This document shows positions 53,193-64,000 of a stretch of 64,000 bases of DNA, piece by piece. The translations under genes were made by a program, and so were the position numbers. Location: contig CM024753.1 of NCBI GenBank assembly GCA_014218235.1, positions 181,698,348-181,762,347 of the forward strand, written 5' to 3'. Source of the stretch: Colocasia esculenta (Eukaryota > Streptophyta > Magnoliopsida > Alismatales > Araceae). The notes under the pieces were generated by a model. It did not search any database. It saw only the letters and a program-made list of their open reading frames with translations, and had not been told where the DNA came from. Each line of letters begins with the position of its first letter. Position 1 is the stretch's first letter.

Positions 53193-53726
53193 CTAATCCT
53201 GAGAAGACCTTGCCTCATCAAGCTCGCGTTCTAGCCGAACAATATCCTCCCTTCTCGCGGCCATTCTCAGTCCCCGCGTCTTCCGGCGCTTGCAAACTTC
53301 AGCAACTTGGGAGTCACTCTCATCAATATCACTGGACAAGGAACATATGTCGCTTTCCAAAGCCTGGAGCCGCTGGTCATAAGGGGCCCAAGTCGTACCA
53401 GCATGGAGGTGATATACTTTGTCCCAAATATCCTTAACAAAGCTCATCTAGCGGCCTCGTGGGATGCCTCTGTTAAAGGCCATAGTGGTATATTTCTCCA
53501 ATACCCGCTTGACAGCCTCAGCTGGTGGTGGATTTGCTGAATCTACCACCGCCTTAACTTTGCCAACAAAGAAGTCCCAAAGGCCGTCATCATCCTCAGG
53601 ACATGAATCTGGCCGATCCCTGGTGGGCCATGCTATGCCATGCTCAGATGAGACATCAACCTCCAATGCTGGGGAACCACTGTCATCAAAAGGCGGTACA
53701 AAACCGGCCAAGAGGCCAACGGACAA
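53193..53726 (-). pseudogene. Antisense gene of G3, 3' exon with coiled coil
   Basis: Two same-frame blocks (53448-53726 and 53193-53447) separated by one TAG. The first is acidic with a WDFFVGKVKAVVDSANPPP stretch. The second is Glu/Asp/Arg-rich with heptad spacing, like 15384-15809 of G1, and ends the gene. Confidence 0.55.
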
Positions 53727-53810
53727 TCAGAAGAATTATTCAGCAAAGAGAAAGCAAAAGGAAGCCAACCAAAGCAGGGAAGAAAATATGAAGTCCGTTA
53801 TATCTCACCT

Positions 53811-54140
53811 GAAGAGGGATTTCTTTCCCCCACTTCTGCCTCAGGGTCTGAGGGTCGAATAAAATTTGGCTGCTCAGGATAAAACCCCTGAGAGGAGGAA
53901 GAAAAGTCAGCTGTATATGGGTTGAAACCTCCTGATGACAAGGCAGACGGCTCAACACCATAACTTGTTTGCTGAAGTGTCTGCTGAAAATCTCCATCAT
54001 TGCCTGCAGCACCCCCCACTTGAAATGCAGAGTGAGCTTGCTGCCCTAGAAATGGGCTCCCTGCATTTCCCCAAAGTGGAAAGGGAGAATTGGCCACTGA
54101 TACAGAATATGAATCCATCATCTCCCAGGAGAAAAGTTGA
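53811..54140 (-). pseudogene. Antisense gene of G3, Ser/Gln/Tyr-rich exon
   Basis: Opens after an acceptor GTGTTCAG at about 54160 and closes at CTTCAG-GTGAGA at about 53811. About 110 codons, rich in Ser, Gly, Gln, Phe and Tyr, no known domain. Confidence 0.5.
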
Positions 54141-54242
54141 TCACAGAAGACCTGGTCACCTGAACACAAGAAAGGAGAGTCAACATCAGAAAAGAAAATA
54201 TCATCTTTAAAGACTATATATGAGCTCAGTAAAGGAAGTCAC

Positions 54243-54566
54243 CTGCAGAAGTTGATTCCATAGCAGGATATTCCTCGGCAGGCATCAGGATATAAGTCTC
54301 GACAGGAGCAAAAGAATATTGTTCCGTCGAGACTCCTAACTCAGCAAATGCTGAGGCACCGTCATCCGTCACGGCTATCTCAAGAAACAGATAGTCGGAT
54401 GATGGTTCATTATCATCAACTGTCGGCACAAAATCGGCAGCTGCCCGTGAGGAACTCTCACGCTCCATTCCATAAAGCAAAGAAGAACCTCCAGGTAAAG
54501 AAGCATGATCGCCCAAAGTAATCTGATCGGCACTTTCCTCATCCGTCTCGTCATCTAAGGCAGATG
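54243..54566 (-). pseudogene. Antisense gene of G3, acidic exon
   Basis: Follows an acceptor CTGCCTTAG and ends at a donor GCAG-GTGACT near 54243. About 108 codons, strongly acidic (Asp/Glu) with Ser and Ala. Resembles a transcription-activation or linker region by composition only. Confidence 0.5.
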
Positions 54567-54662
54567 AGTCAAAAAAAAGGGGAAGAAAGGATAAGTAATA
54601 AATCAAGAAGAAGAATCATGAATGACAATGATGAGAGAAGAAAGAAAAGAAAAGAAAATCAC

Positions 54663-54784
54663 CGCCAGATGAGGTGGAATCTGCCACTCTCCTTTTTCCA
54701 GCTCTCTTAGGTCTGGCAGAAGAGGGAATATTCAAATGAGCTTCACCACTCCTGTCTCCAACAACTTCCGGAGCAAGGATGGCT
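54663..54784 (-). pseudogene. Antisense gene of G3, basic-patch exon
   Basis: Acceptor TTCTCAG, donor GCG-GTGATT. About 40 codons with RPKRAGKRR, a likely nuclear localisation signal. G1 has SRKRR at the corresponding place. Confidence 0.5.
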
Positions 54785-54984
54785 GAGAATTCAAAACAGA
54801 TATGAAAAAAATGATAAATGAAGCAGAAGAGAAAGAAGAAGGAGGAAGATAGCCACTCCATATATCTCCTCAAAAGAAAGATGTATCGTAGCCATTGAGC
54901 GAAGCCGAGAAGGTTAACCTCAGCAGCAAAATTCTATATCAAATCCTGGATAAAGTCAAGAAGAAAAGATTCAGGAAAAAGATG

Positions 54985-55407
54985 TCAGGTCCAATCCAAG
55001 CAAGTGCCAAGAAGGCTGTCCCGAGATTTCAAGATTGCTAACTCCAGATAGCGCCGCTCTGCAGCCAAGCAGGGATCATCAGCGGTTGTGTGGGGTGGAA
55101 TAAATTTTTGAATGAAAGAAAATAACTCCATATCCGCTGGAAGATGTCTGGGATAGTCCTCCGTCCGCAACTAATGATAGGCACCCCTCCGGCGACTAAT
55201 GCAGGAGAGATCCACCTCGCCATTGGTGGAAAAATCACATAAGCTCACGATGGCAACGGTGTGGTGGCCACTATCCAGTATAAATAAATTGTCCCTCGTA
55301 ATCCAAGGTTCCTCCAAAGCTGGCATCATGTCATCAAGCAGGATCACCCTGTCACGAGTCCTTTGAGTATAATCATCACGACACAGATATCTCCGTCCCC
55401 GAGGCAT
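54985..55407 (-). pseudogene. Antisense mobile-domain protein of G3, N-terminal remnant
   Basis: ATG at 55407, 9 bases after an acceptor TTTTCAG. The RRGAYH, FIQKFIPP and AILKSRDSLLGTC blocks line up with G1 residues about 80-150. One TAG at 55171-55173; a stop at 54985. The remaining 450 residues of the mobile domain are deleted, while the later exons remain. Confidence 0.65.
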
Positions 55408-55603
55408 GATGAAAGCCTGAAAAGGTATGAAGAAAAACACAAATAAGAAAAAGGAAAAGGGACATCAAGTCCGACTTGGTAAGAAATCAGAAGCAAAAAA
55501 AAAAAACAACAACAAGAAGGGGCAGGCAGCTCAGAATACGAGGTGGACCCCTATGCAAAAATCTGCACGGGCCACGTGCCGTCACTTCAGTTCCGACATG
55601 CAT

Positions 55604-55618
55604 CCCGTGGGGGGCATT
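55604..55618 (+). promoter_or_regulatory. Polypurine tract of G3
   Basis: CCCGTGGGGGGCATT, identical to that of G1, immediately before TGTTGAAC. Confidence 0.7.
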
Positions 55619-58600
55619 TGTTGAACAATAAAAATGATGACAGATGTTTGCCAGAAGAGATGGTGACGGTCCATTATATAGTGGTCCAACAGGTGGTTAG
55701 TTGAAATCCATGTCGGCAACTAACTGGTTAGATGGCCCATGCAAAAGGGTGGCTGAACCTAACAAAGTGGTCGATAGCTACCGGCAAAAGGGTTGACTCC
55801 AACAAATTAATTAAGTGGCCTGTTCAAGAAGCCAAGTGGATTACAGTTAGAGTAACCCCGAGGTTACTTAAATAACAACATGATCTGGGGATTCTTCTTC
55901 AAGCTAAATAAGGGCTTCAAGTTGCACCAAGTACCCCGAACAAGTCAAAGTCCAAGGGAGAACAAGTCTCCACGAACAAGTCAAAGTTCAAGGGAGAACA
56001 AATCTCCATACAATATACAGCACGGAAAAATCCGGCAGCACAAAGTCTATAAGACCAAATGCGAAGAACAAGTACAAGTACAAAATCCACCACGGGAGCT
56101 CCAGGAAGTTGCAAATCCAAATGGCAGGACCCCGAGAGAAGCAGAACCTCCAGCAGATCTCAAGCAATGCAACACCCTAAATGAGGGATACGGGGGCCTA
56201 TTTATAGGCAAAATCCCCTTCTCCCTTAACCGATGGGAGTACCATCGGTTAAGGGGATTTTTCCCCCTAACCGATGAGGCTACCATTAGTTAAGGGGACT
56301 GTCTTCCCCAACCGATGGAAGCACCATCAGTTAAAGGGAATATTTCCCCTAATCGATGGGAGTACCATCGGTTAAGGGAAATTCCCCCTTTAATCGATGG
56401 AACTTCCATCGGTTAAAGGGGGTCTTCCCCCTCAACCGATGGGGGTACCATCGGTTAAGGGGGCCTTCCCCCTCAACCGATGGGACTTCATATCCCCCTT
56501 AAACCGATGGGACTCTCATCGGTTAAAGGGGTTTCCCCCTTAACTGATGAAACTCTCATTGGTTAAAGGTGAAACGATGAGACTCTCATCGGTTAAAAGG
56601 GAGCCCCACACCCCACGCATGTAAGGGGAGCCTTCCCCTATAAAAGCCCCCCCACTCCCCCCATTTTGAGAGGCCGGCCCCTGCTGTATGCTACAGCCCT
56701 CTCCCCCTTAGCAAAGTGCTGTCCCTGTGTTCCACAAAAATCCCAGAAAAATAGAAAAGTTCTTCCTCCTCCCAAGGGCTCATCCCCTGCTCCCTAAGTC
56801 CCCCTTGCTTGGTGTGTGAAGGTACCGGCTCCTTCCCCCGTGCGGTGCAAAGCGTGGACCACTCAATAACCGAGAGATCGTCTTCATACGACATCGGCAT
56901 CTCCTCCATCCCCCTCCATGAAGAGCTTCTAAAACTCATAGCGCGGTCCTCGCCCCCACATCGAGCAAGACTCTGTGGGGGTGATATCCTTTAGGGTTTA
57001 AATACCATCCATATTGAGCAGGAATCTATGGATATACGGTATTTAAATACCTTTGTGCTCGTGCTCTAAATGCCTCCATATTGAGCAGGACTCTATGGGT
57101 ATAGGCATTTAGATGCATATGTTCTCCCCACCCGTTGAGCAGGACTCCGGGATGGTGGATTTTGTGCTTATATGTATATGTTTCTTAGAGGAGACTCTGC
57201 CAAAGCGAAGATTCTGCCCAAGAACATATTCGTATAACATATTCGTATAACCACAAATTTGTACTCATATGTATATGTTCCTTAAAAGAGACTCTACTCA
57301 AACAGAGATACCTTTCTCGGAGGAAACTCTGCCTGAGCAGAGATATCGCTCGGGAACATATCTATAAGAATCACAAATTTGTGTTTATACATATATGTTT
57401 CTTAGGGGAAACTCTGTCTGAGCAAAAGCTCCGCTCAGAAACATATCCATATAACTACAAAACTCGTGTTTATATGCATATGCTTCTTAGAGGAGACTTT
57501 GTCCAACCGGAGATTCTGCCCAAGAACATATTCGTATGACCATAAATTTGCATTTGTATGAATATATTTCTTGAAGGAAACTCCGTCCAAACAGAGATAC
57601 CTTTCTTGACGGAAACTCTGTTTAAACAGAGATATCGCTCGAGAGTATATTCATGGCATTGCAAATTTGTGCTTATACACATATGTTTCTTAGGGGAAAC
57701 TCTGTTCAAGCAAAGGTTCTGCCCAAGAGCATATTCATATAATCACCAGCTCATATGTATATGTTTTCTTGAGGACACTCTGACCAAATGGAGGTTCTGC
57801 TCGAAAATATACTCATATGTTTACAACTCTGTGCCTGCGTGTATATATTTCCTAAAAGGAAATTCTGCCTGAGCGGAAATTCTACCGGAAATACGTCCAT
57901 ATACTCAAAGGCATTGTGTCTATATGTATACATTTCTAAAGAAAAACTTCTACTCAAGCAGAAACTCTGACAGAAATATATCCATATACTCACAAAGAAG
58001 TTGTACCCATATGGGTAATTTCTCGGGAAGAAATCCCATTTTGACAAAGGACTTCATGAAAATATATCCATATGTCCAAGAATCATGCTCATACGAATAA
58101 AAAAAAGAAGAGAAGGAGCTCCGTCTAAACAGAGATTCTGTCAAAATATATATCATAAAAAAAATAACCTTGCCATCCATAACCAAGGTCATATTATAAA
58201 TTTGCACAGCAACTCTGCCGATGCGGAAGCGCTGTCCAAATTCACAATACGCCCGAAGCTCAAAACTAATCTACGGGTGTATACCCATTCCAAGCAAAAT
58301 TTCAAATCAAACCACATATTTTAAAATCTCAAACAGGTCTATGGGTACATGCCTGATTTCTTCTCAAAATCATATTTTAAACCCGAAGAAAAGGGGTGGT
58401 CATACCATTTCATACTACCCAAAGTGGAATAATCCCAAATATCTTCAAGGAATAAAGTACATTTTTCAATAAAAAAAGGGAAAATATCATGTTTGGATTT
58501 TCTGAAAGCGCATATCTTCTCATCCTCACTATGAATGGTATTCGGGTTAAAACTGGTGTCAAATAACACCAAGGGCTTTTAACTCGATGTAAATGTAACA

Positions 58601-58854
58601 TCGATTCCGATCGATGGAGACAGAGGTCCAGCACATGCTACCTCCAATCGCCTGATGATTTAAAAGATATGGAATCAAAGAAGTTCAGATTGAAAACAGC
58701 GCACTCGTCCGTTCCACGGACACCAAAATTCTTTCTCCGCATTGCGCAATACAAAAATCAAAGCATGCAAAACGAATGAACAAAAAATGAATGACTAAAA
58801 ATGAAAGAGAGAAAGAAGGAAAGGAAAGGAAGGAAAATTTTCCCTGTGTCCACA
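55619..58854 (+). mobile_element. Right LTR of G3
   Basis: 3.2 kb, TGTTGAACAATAAAAATG to a decayed end CTGTGTCCACA. It matches the solo LTR at 48245-51402 in reverse over most of its length. It has lost the internal PBS-like motif. The region 57000-58050 is a tandem set of about 100-bp repeats around GGAAACTCTG and AACATAT. Confidence 0.82.
56199..56646. promoter_or_regulatory. Divergent TATA boxes around a palindrome array (G3 LTR)
   Basis: Minus-strand TATTTATA at 56199-56207 faces the antisense gene; plus-strand TATAAAAG at 56639-56646 faces the LTR interior. Between them are about ten copies of TTAACCGATGG...CCATCGGTTAA, each a hairpin, with varied inner bases. Confidence 0.6.
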
Positions 58855-59790
58855 GGTCCCCCCAGTTATGAAGAGAGAGAGATAACCGGGGGGAGGTCCT
58901 TTCAGTTGTGCCTTAACTAAGGGGGAGGTCCTTCCGGTTGTACCTTAACCGGGGGGGGAGGTCCCCCGGTTAGGGATCTTCCTTAACCCGGGGTTTTCCT
59001 TAAGAGGGGGAAAGTCCCCCCCGGTCAAGGTTCGCCGCATCGGGGAATCAGAGCGAATCGGGTTTTTCCTGATCCCCCACGATTTGCCAGAATCGGACCA
59101 TTCGCATGGGAATCGGTCCGATTCGATGGGAATCGGGCTAATCGGGTTTCTCTTCATTCTATCTGATTCGGCTGAATCGGACCGATTCGATCCGATCCGA
59201 CAAACCATGCCCTCGGTTAAGGAATTTTTCCTTAACTGGGGGGAAGGTTCCCCCGGTCAGGAACCTTAACCGGAGGGGGGTCCCTCCGGTTAAGGGCTCC
59301 CTCCTTTAACCGAAGGGAGATCCCTCCAGTTGGGGGTTTTAACCGGGGTTTTCTTCCCCTGGTTTTCTATAAATATCCATCCTCGGGCCTTACGAGGGGT
59401 GTTGATGCCGTGAAAAACCTTGTATTTCTTGGAGATCCTCCGACGGACTGTTTGAAGTTTGAACCTTGAACTTTGCAAGTGCTTGGTGCTTCCTTCTTGC
59501 AAGTGTATTTCTGGAGTCGTAATTTTCTTCGAACTCTGGGTCTTGTTGACCTCGTACTGCCGAAGTTCTTTTAAAACTTGTCTGCTCTGAAACATTGTTC
59601 TTCCCGAACTTGTATTCCATTGAAGAATTTGGTGCCTTACTTCCATGACAAGTCTCTCTCTTTTACTTTGAAAAAGACTTAGATCCAATATTACTTAACC
59701 ATAACATTACATAAGTAACCATTGAATCAATATAATTAACTTCTAGCATCCTTTCGTGGATATCCATTGCAAAATTTTCGGGGTTCAACA
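58855..59790 (+). mobile_element. LTR fragment Y (3' part)
   Basis: GGTTAAGG/AACCGGGGGG repeats, TATA at 59368-59375, leader, and an end GGGGTTCAACA. Its 5' end is cut by the G3 LTR. Carries hAT H4. Confidence 0.5.
59026..59209. mobile_element. hAT element H4
   Basis: 184 bp, ends CAAGGTTCGCCGCATCGG and GACAAACCATG, duplication CCCCCGGT / CCCTCGGT (59018-59025, 59210-59217; one mismatch). The body is GATTCGG words. Confidence 0.8.
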
Positions 59791-60402
59791 CTCGACATGG
59801 AGGTGGAGGTTTGCATGAATATTTGAACATTTTACCCTTATGGAGCTAGCTTAACATGGGGGTTTACATGAACATTTAGATTTTTACCCCCACAGAGTTA
59901 GCTCAACATGGGGGGTATATAGGAGTATCACATTTGGAGACGACCTTGTTTCTCGCCGAACACGAACACCCCTTACAGGATTTTCACCTCCGGGTAGGTT
60001 TGCCCAGAGGTAGCCAACCTCCGAGTAGGCTTACCCGGAGGCCAGACTCTGGTGGCTTTTCACCAATTCCTTTATAAATATTAAATACAACCCCTCGGCC
60101 ATTTCATCGAAGGTTGCTCTTCGAGGGTTATTCTTTGTGGATGGCAAGACTTGGAACTTTGTTCCCTTGTGTCCTTCCAGTGATGAAGAGTGGATCTTGT
60201 GTTTTTTTTTCGAAGTGAAGTGGGAGTTGTAACCTCCTTGAAATTGATCTCGTACTCCCCTTTCAAAGAGTAGTAAAGTGGCCTTTGTAATAAGTCTTTT
60301 CCTTTGACTTAATAAAGACCAAGATCCAATATTTCTTTAGTAAAATTGGATCGGTGTAAGACATTTTATTCAAATGTCTACTGTGAATTTATGGGGTCCA
60401 GC
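59791..60402 (+). mobile_element. LTR fragment Z
   Basis: Related to Y in its last 150 bp (AGATCCAATATT, end GGGGTCCAGCA). TATA at 60073-60080; a minus-strand TATATA at 59916-59921; between them palindromes such as CCTCCGGGTAGG/ACCCGGAGG. 5' border uncertain. Confidence 0.45.
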
Positions 60403-60404
60403 AG

Positions 60405-62395
60405 ATCCTTTCCATGGGTTCTGAGAAGTAGTGCATACTCATTGACATGGCTCATTATGGACTGTTACTCATCATCAAAAGGGGTTAAGGGAATTAGGAT
60501 TTCTCGATACGCTATGAAGGTCATGGGGAAAAATTCGATAATTTGGAGAATAAAGGCATGGACAAAGGGATACATGTCTTTCCGGAGGGTATAATAAAAG
60601 ATTCTAGATTTTAGAGCCATTGGGGATTTTTGAGTTCCAACCTTCCAGCAGTGTTTAGGTCATTTTAGCCAAGTTAGTGGTTTGATATAAACAATGAGAC
60701 TGACAGATGGATTTGGGGGCAATTCTCGACTTTCGGAGACTCTGAGGTCATTTTTGAAAGATTTAGAGGCCATTAGACCATGTTTGAATGACAAGGGTAT
60801 AATGGTAATTTGACCAGGCCAGGTACTTGATACCATGGTTTGGCGTGGCGGATCGAATCGGTCCGATTCGGCCGAATCGGATCGAATCAGGAGAAACCCG
60901 ATTCGCCCGATTCCCATCGAATCGGACCGATTCGCATGTGAATCGGCCCGATTCAGGCGAATCGTGGCGGATCAGGAAAAACCCAATTCCCCGATGCGTC
61001 GAACCTTGCTTGATACAAGTTTTTTGGCTGGAATGGGGATTTTAACATGACTAACAACTCTCAAAAGCACTGAGGCAACATTTGAAAGGTTTAACAGTCA
61101 ATCAAACGTGTTGTAGGTATATTTGAAGCAACAAGGGCTTATTTGTAATTTGTCACAAGACCTATGAAAAGGATGGATGAAAATAAAAAGTATTTCATTA
61201 TATTCATCATTGGTACATGTACAAGTGGTGGTCGACAAATTGTCATTTGTACATGACAGATTCTGCACTAACACAGAGTACAAGTGCATAGCCACAATTT
61301 GTAGAAATTGCTGGGTATAACTGCAATTCTCAAGACTGGAGGTGTCCGATCTATGAGGAGGGGGCATTTTCGTAACTTGTAAGAGTTACACATGGGCCAC
61401 CATCCATTAGATATACGGATGGTACATAGCTTGGGCCTTTGAAGGTATAAGTGCAAAGCCTAGGGGTATTTTGGCAATTTCATACCCCCTAACAGACTCG
61501 CAAGACTGGCCCAAAGCACGAGCACAAGCCACGGATCACGAGCGGCGAGTCGCGAAGCACGAACACTTCAATGATTGCACTAAGTTTATGGGGCCCTGGG
61601 GGGGCCTATTTATAGAAATCCGGGGAGTGAGATGGCCATGGGGGGCCAGCTGCTTCTACAGTCCCCAAAATGGGGCTTTTGAACCCTCTAGGCACCCCAA
61701 AAAGGGGGGTCAAACCTGCTGGAGGTCCAGCGGGTTTGAGCAGCCCCAAAGGTGGTCAGTCAAACCTGGGGCTGGTCAAACCCGCTGGGCACCAAGCAGG
61801 TTTGACCGGCCTCTTTGGATCCGGCGGGGTCTGGTCGTGCCAGCCAGGCCCAAAAGAGGGCCATTGGGCCCATTCAGGGGCCCGCTGGACCCGACAGTGG
61901 CCATATGGGAGGGGCGTGGCTGTCTCCTCTTCCTTAAAAAGGCCTCTTGGGGCCAGAAAGAGAGGCGCAAGTCCTCTGGGGGTTTTCCGCTCGCTGCATG
62001 TGCCGGAGGTTGAGGAACGATCATGCGTGGGGTTCATTTGTGGTTTTGTGAGCATCGTCGGGAGGAATTTGCATTCGTCTTCTCCCTTTTTCTAGCGTGA
62101 ATTTGATGAGAGCTTTGGCCACGAACATATTGATTTTGGGTGATAGCCCGGAATGTGGAGATTTTCTACGAGACTAGGATTTTGGCCCTAACACCACATT
62201 TCGCTTGTCCAAGATGATAAATTTTGATACCTCGACGTAGTCGAGGATAAAATGGCGTAGTAATACACCATAGTGTGACAACTTTGGCCATGTGCCGGTG
62301 GTCGTGTACTTCCGAATTTGAATTGACGCGATGTAGTCGATGACTCGACGTCCAATACATATCTCGATCGATCCGAGAAAAATTATGGGTGCAAC
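60405..62395 (-). mobile_element. Second copy of the G2 LTR, inverted
   Basis: Reverse match to 119-1304 plus 22108-22830. It gives the empty site for G1 at 61283-61287 and carries hAT H5. TATA at 61617-61624, minus strand. The U5 end is cut by Z. Confidence 0.8.
60834..61008. mobile_element. hAT element H5
   Basis: 175 bp, CATGGTTTGGCG to GTCGAACCTTG, duplication CTTGATAC at 60826-60833 and 61009-61016. Same length class and words as H2 and H4. Confidence 0.88.
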
Positions 62396-62560
62396 ATCGA
62401 TCCAGGATAGGCCAGACTTCTGGCAGATCGGCCAGGTCAATCCCTGGGCCGATCTGATTCTTTTTTCCTTGCCCTATTTCTGCTGCCTTGTTTCTTGGAC
62501 CCTCTCTGAGACTGAATCTCACGAGATAGCATTCCATGGTCACAATGAGATCTATGAAAC
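62396..62560. repeat. GATCGG-rich block
   Basis: Words like those in hAT A subterminal regions (GGCCGATCC, GATCGGCCAGG), with no clear ends. Confidence 0.4.
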
Positions 62561-63042
62561 TCTAAACAAAACAAAGCCCATAACGTATAAATGACTACAC
62601 TTAAAGTTGGATTTAAACATAGGAGAAAATAGCCACTCCTCAAGAGTCAAGATATGTAAAAACTGAAAAGTCACACTTAGATCTAAACTCACAGAAATGT
62701 ATAGTAAGAATGATAATTCAGCTTAGCCACATTAAAGAAAACTTCCAATCTTAGAAATCCACAATAACCTCTGAGCCAGCAAAAGAAGATTACTGAACTC
62801 CATCAGGGAATATATTCAAAAACCAGGAAAGACTAATGTAACTATGTGCAGTTGTGCATGCCTGCGCTCATGCACACATCCATCTGATCCTGCTTCTGCC
62901 ACAGTTGTGCATGTGTCACTACAGTTTGCCTGCCCAGCCTCAGACTCCACCCTACCTCATGTGGACACCTAGTGTAACCACACATATCCAGCTGCTCTGC
63001 CCAAGCATGCTTACATGCACACAGGATGCGTACCATCTGCAC
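62561..63042. other. No gene or repeat recognised
   Basis: Mixed composition, short open frames only, several TGCATGC/GTGCATG words. Confidence 0.4.
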
Positions 63043-64000
63043 CATGGAAGAAAGGATCAGCCGATCCGCCAGGAGTGCGGTCAATCCTGGATCAGCCAGA
63101 TTAAAAAAAAAATTGAAAAAAAAAAGCAGGGAAAATCAGACAAATTCAGAAAAATCAGGAAAATATGTCTTCAAAATTTACATATATGATATATATATAT
63201 ATATATGTTTATGATATATGTAATCATACTCATAAACATTCATATATGTTTAAAATATTTATGTAATCATATACGTATCTGTTAAGGTATGACATAATTA
63301 ATATGTATATCTTTATACAATATACACCATATTGATGAACACTTCATACATATGTATATATGTGTGTTAATGTACGTACATTCATATATTAATGTAAATA
63401 AAATAACAGTATGCACGTATATAATTAATGCATATATATGACAATGAATGTAGACATATATAATAGATATATATTTATATATATGTTTGAATATGTATGT
63501 ATGCCATTTATATATTACGTACATTCATATATTAATGTAAATAAAATAACAGTATGTACATATATAATTAATGCATTTATATGACACTGAATGTAGACAT
63601 ATATAATAGATATATATTTATATATATGTTTGAATATATATATATATATATATGTGTTTGTGTATTTATATTCATAAATATGTAAATTAAGGTACACAAT
63701 CATATTAGACATGGTAATTTGTGTGTATATATACTTATGTATTAGTTTAGATATGTGGAATGATGGTTTAATACATGTATTAATTAATGTACATAAGTAA
63801 AGAAATTGTGTGGCAGGATCGACCGGATTCCGGCCGAATTTTAATCATCTAGGGCATGGAAAACGGAATCGGATCGTTCCTGGAATCGACCAGGGCCGAT
63901 CCCGATCCAGATTGGCCAGAATTGACCGATCCAGGCCAGAACCAGCCGGATCAGCCATGGTCGATCCAATTCGGAATCGGCCGATCCCGATCCGGATCGT
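63043..64000. mobile_element. Probable hAT A-like element running off the window
   Basis: Opens CATGGAAGAAAGGATCAGCC with GATCC words as in hAT A and is followed by an A-rich stretch. The window end (63815-64000) is again full of GATCGG/GAATCGG words, as expected for the other subterminal region. The right terminus is not in the window. Confidence 0.4.
63374..63645. repeat. 143-bp tandem duplication in AT-rich DNA
   Basis: ACGTACATTCATATATTAAT begins at 63374 and again at 63517; the next 125 bp match with few changes. Surrounded by (AT)n. Confidence 0.8.

Noticed and set aside
63200..63760. Origin or matrix-attachment region in the AT-rich block
   Set aside because: Only AT richness and a 143-bp tandem duplication are visible; nothing specific supports either role.
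1..64000. tRNA and rRNA genes
   Set aside because: No cloverleaf with A and B boxes and no rRNA-like sequence was noticed; the PBS motifs are only complementary to tRNA ends.

Overview
This is nuclear DNA of a flowering plant, almost entirely built of transposable elements nested in one another. The evidence is Tat-type Ty3/gypsy polyproteins without a chromodomain, a copia RNase H end, hAT elements with plant-type BED zinc-finger transposase pieces, a Helitron, an Au-type SINE end, and introns with GT-AG borders in the one host gene fragment. I cannot name the species. The only host-gene-like sequence is a five-exon fragment of a large plant BEACH-domain protein (35145-36642).

Layout. (1) 119-1304 plus 22108-23091 is the LTR of a gypsy element (here G2). 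It is split by a complete 20.8-kb gypsy element (G1, 1305-22102) with LTRs, PBS, gag-pro, RT-RNase H, integrase, a hairpin-rich 3' region, a spliced antisense plant-mobile-domain gene, and a polypurine tract. (2) 23096-27753 is the 5' coding remnant of G2. It is interrupted by a 3.25-kb hAT element (23480-26733), which itself carries a Helitron and a second, foldback hAT. (3) 28011-33816 is a roughly 2.5-kb solo LTR of a TGTAACATCCC type, split by three hAT elements, one of which retains transposase pieces. (4) 34232-37521 holds a copia end, the BEACH fragment and a SINE end. (5) 37522-40381 is another hAT, with a BED exon and a nested hAT copy. (6) 40628-58854 is a second Tat element (G3). 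It is decayed, has lost its 5' part, and carries a solo LTR (48245-51402) inside its hairpin array. (7) 58855-62395 contains LTR fragments and an inverted second copy of the G2 LTR. (8) 62396-64000 is GATCGG-rich and AT-rich sequence.

How the parts fit. G1 and G3 share an unusual plan. Their sense RNA encodes gag-pol and then runs into arrays of short hairpins and a multi-hairpin module capped by GUGAAAACCCGAAAGGGCGC. The stems of this module change in a compensatory way between copies, so it looks like a conserved RNA structure. From the other side, a spliced antisense gene (plant mobile domain, basic patch, acidic linkers, coiled coil) points out of the 3' LTR. In several LTR families the U3 has an array of short palindromes with a TATA box on each side facing outwards, which could serve the sense genome and the antisense gene. 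Just inside the 3' end of several LTRs lies a small covarying hairpin followed by a second primer-binding-site-like motif.

The hAT elements form one clan. They share 8-bp target duplications, ends close to CA(T/G/A)GG and subterminal arrays of GATCGG-like words. Empty sites, a likely excision footprint and back-to-back insertions in the same target are all visible inside this window. All reading was by eye; coordinates of repeat ends may be off by one or two bases.
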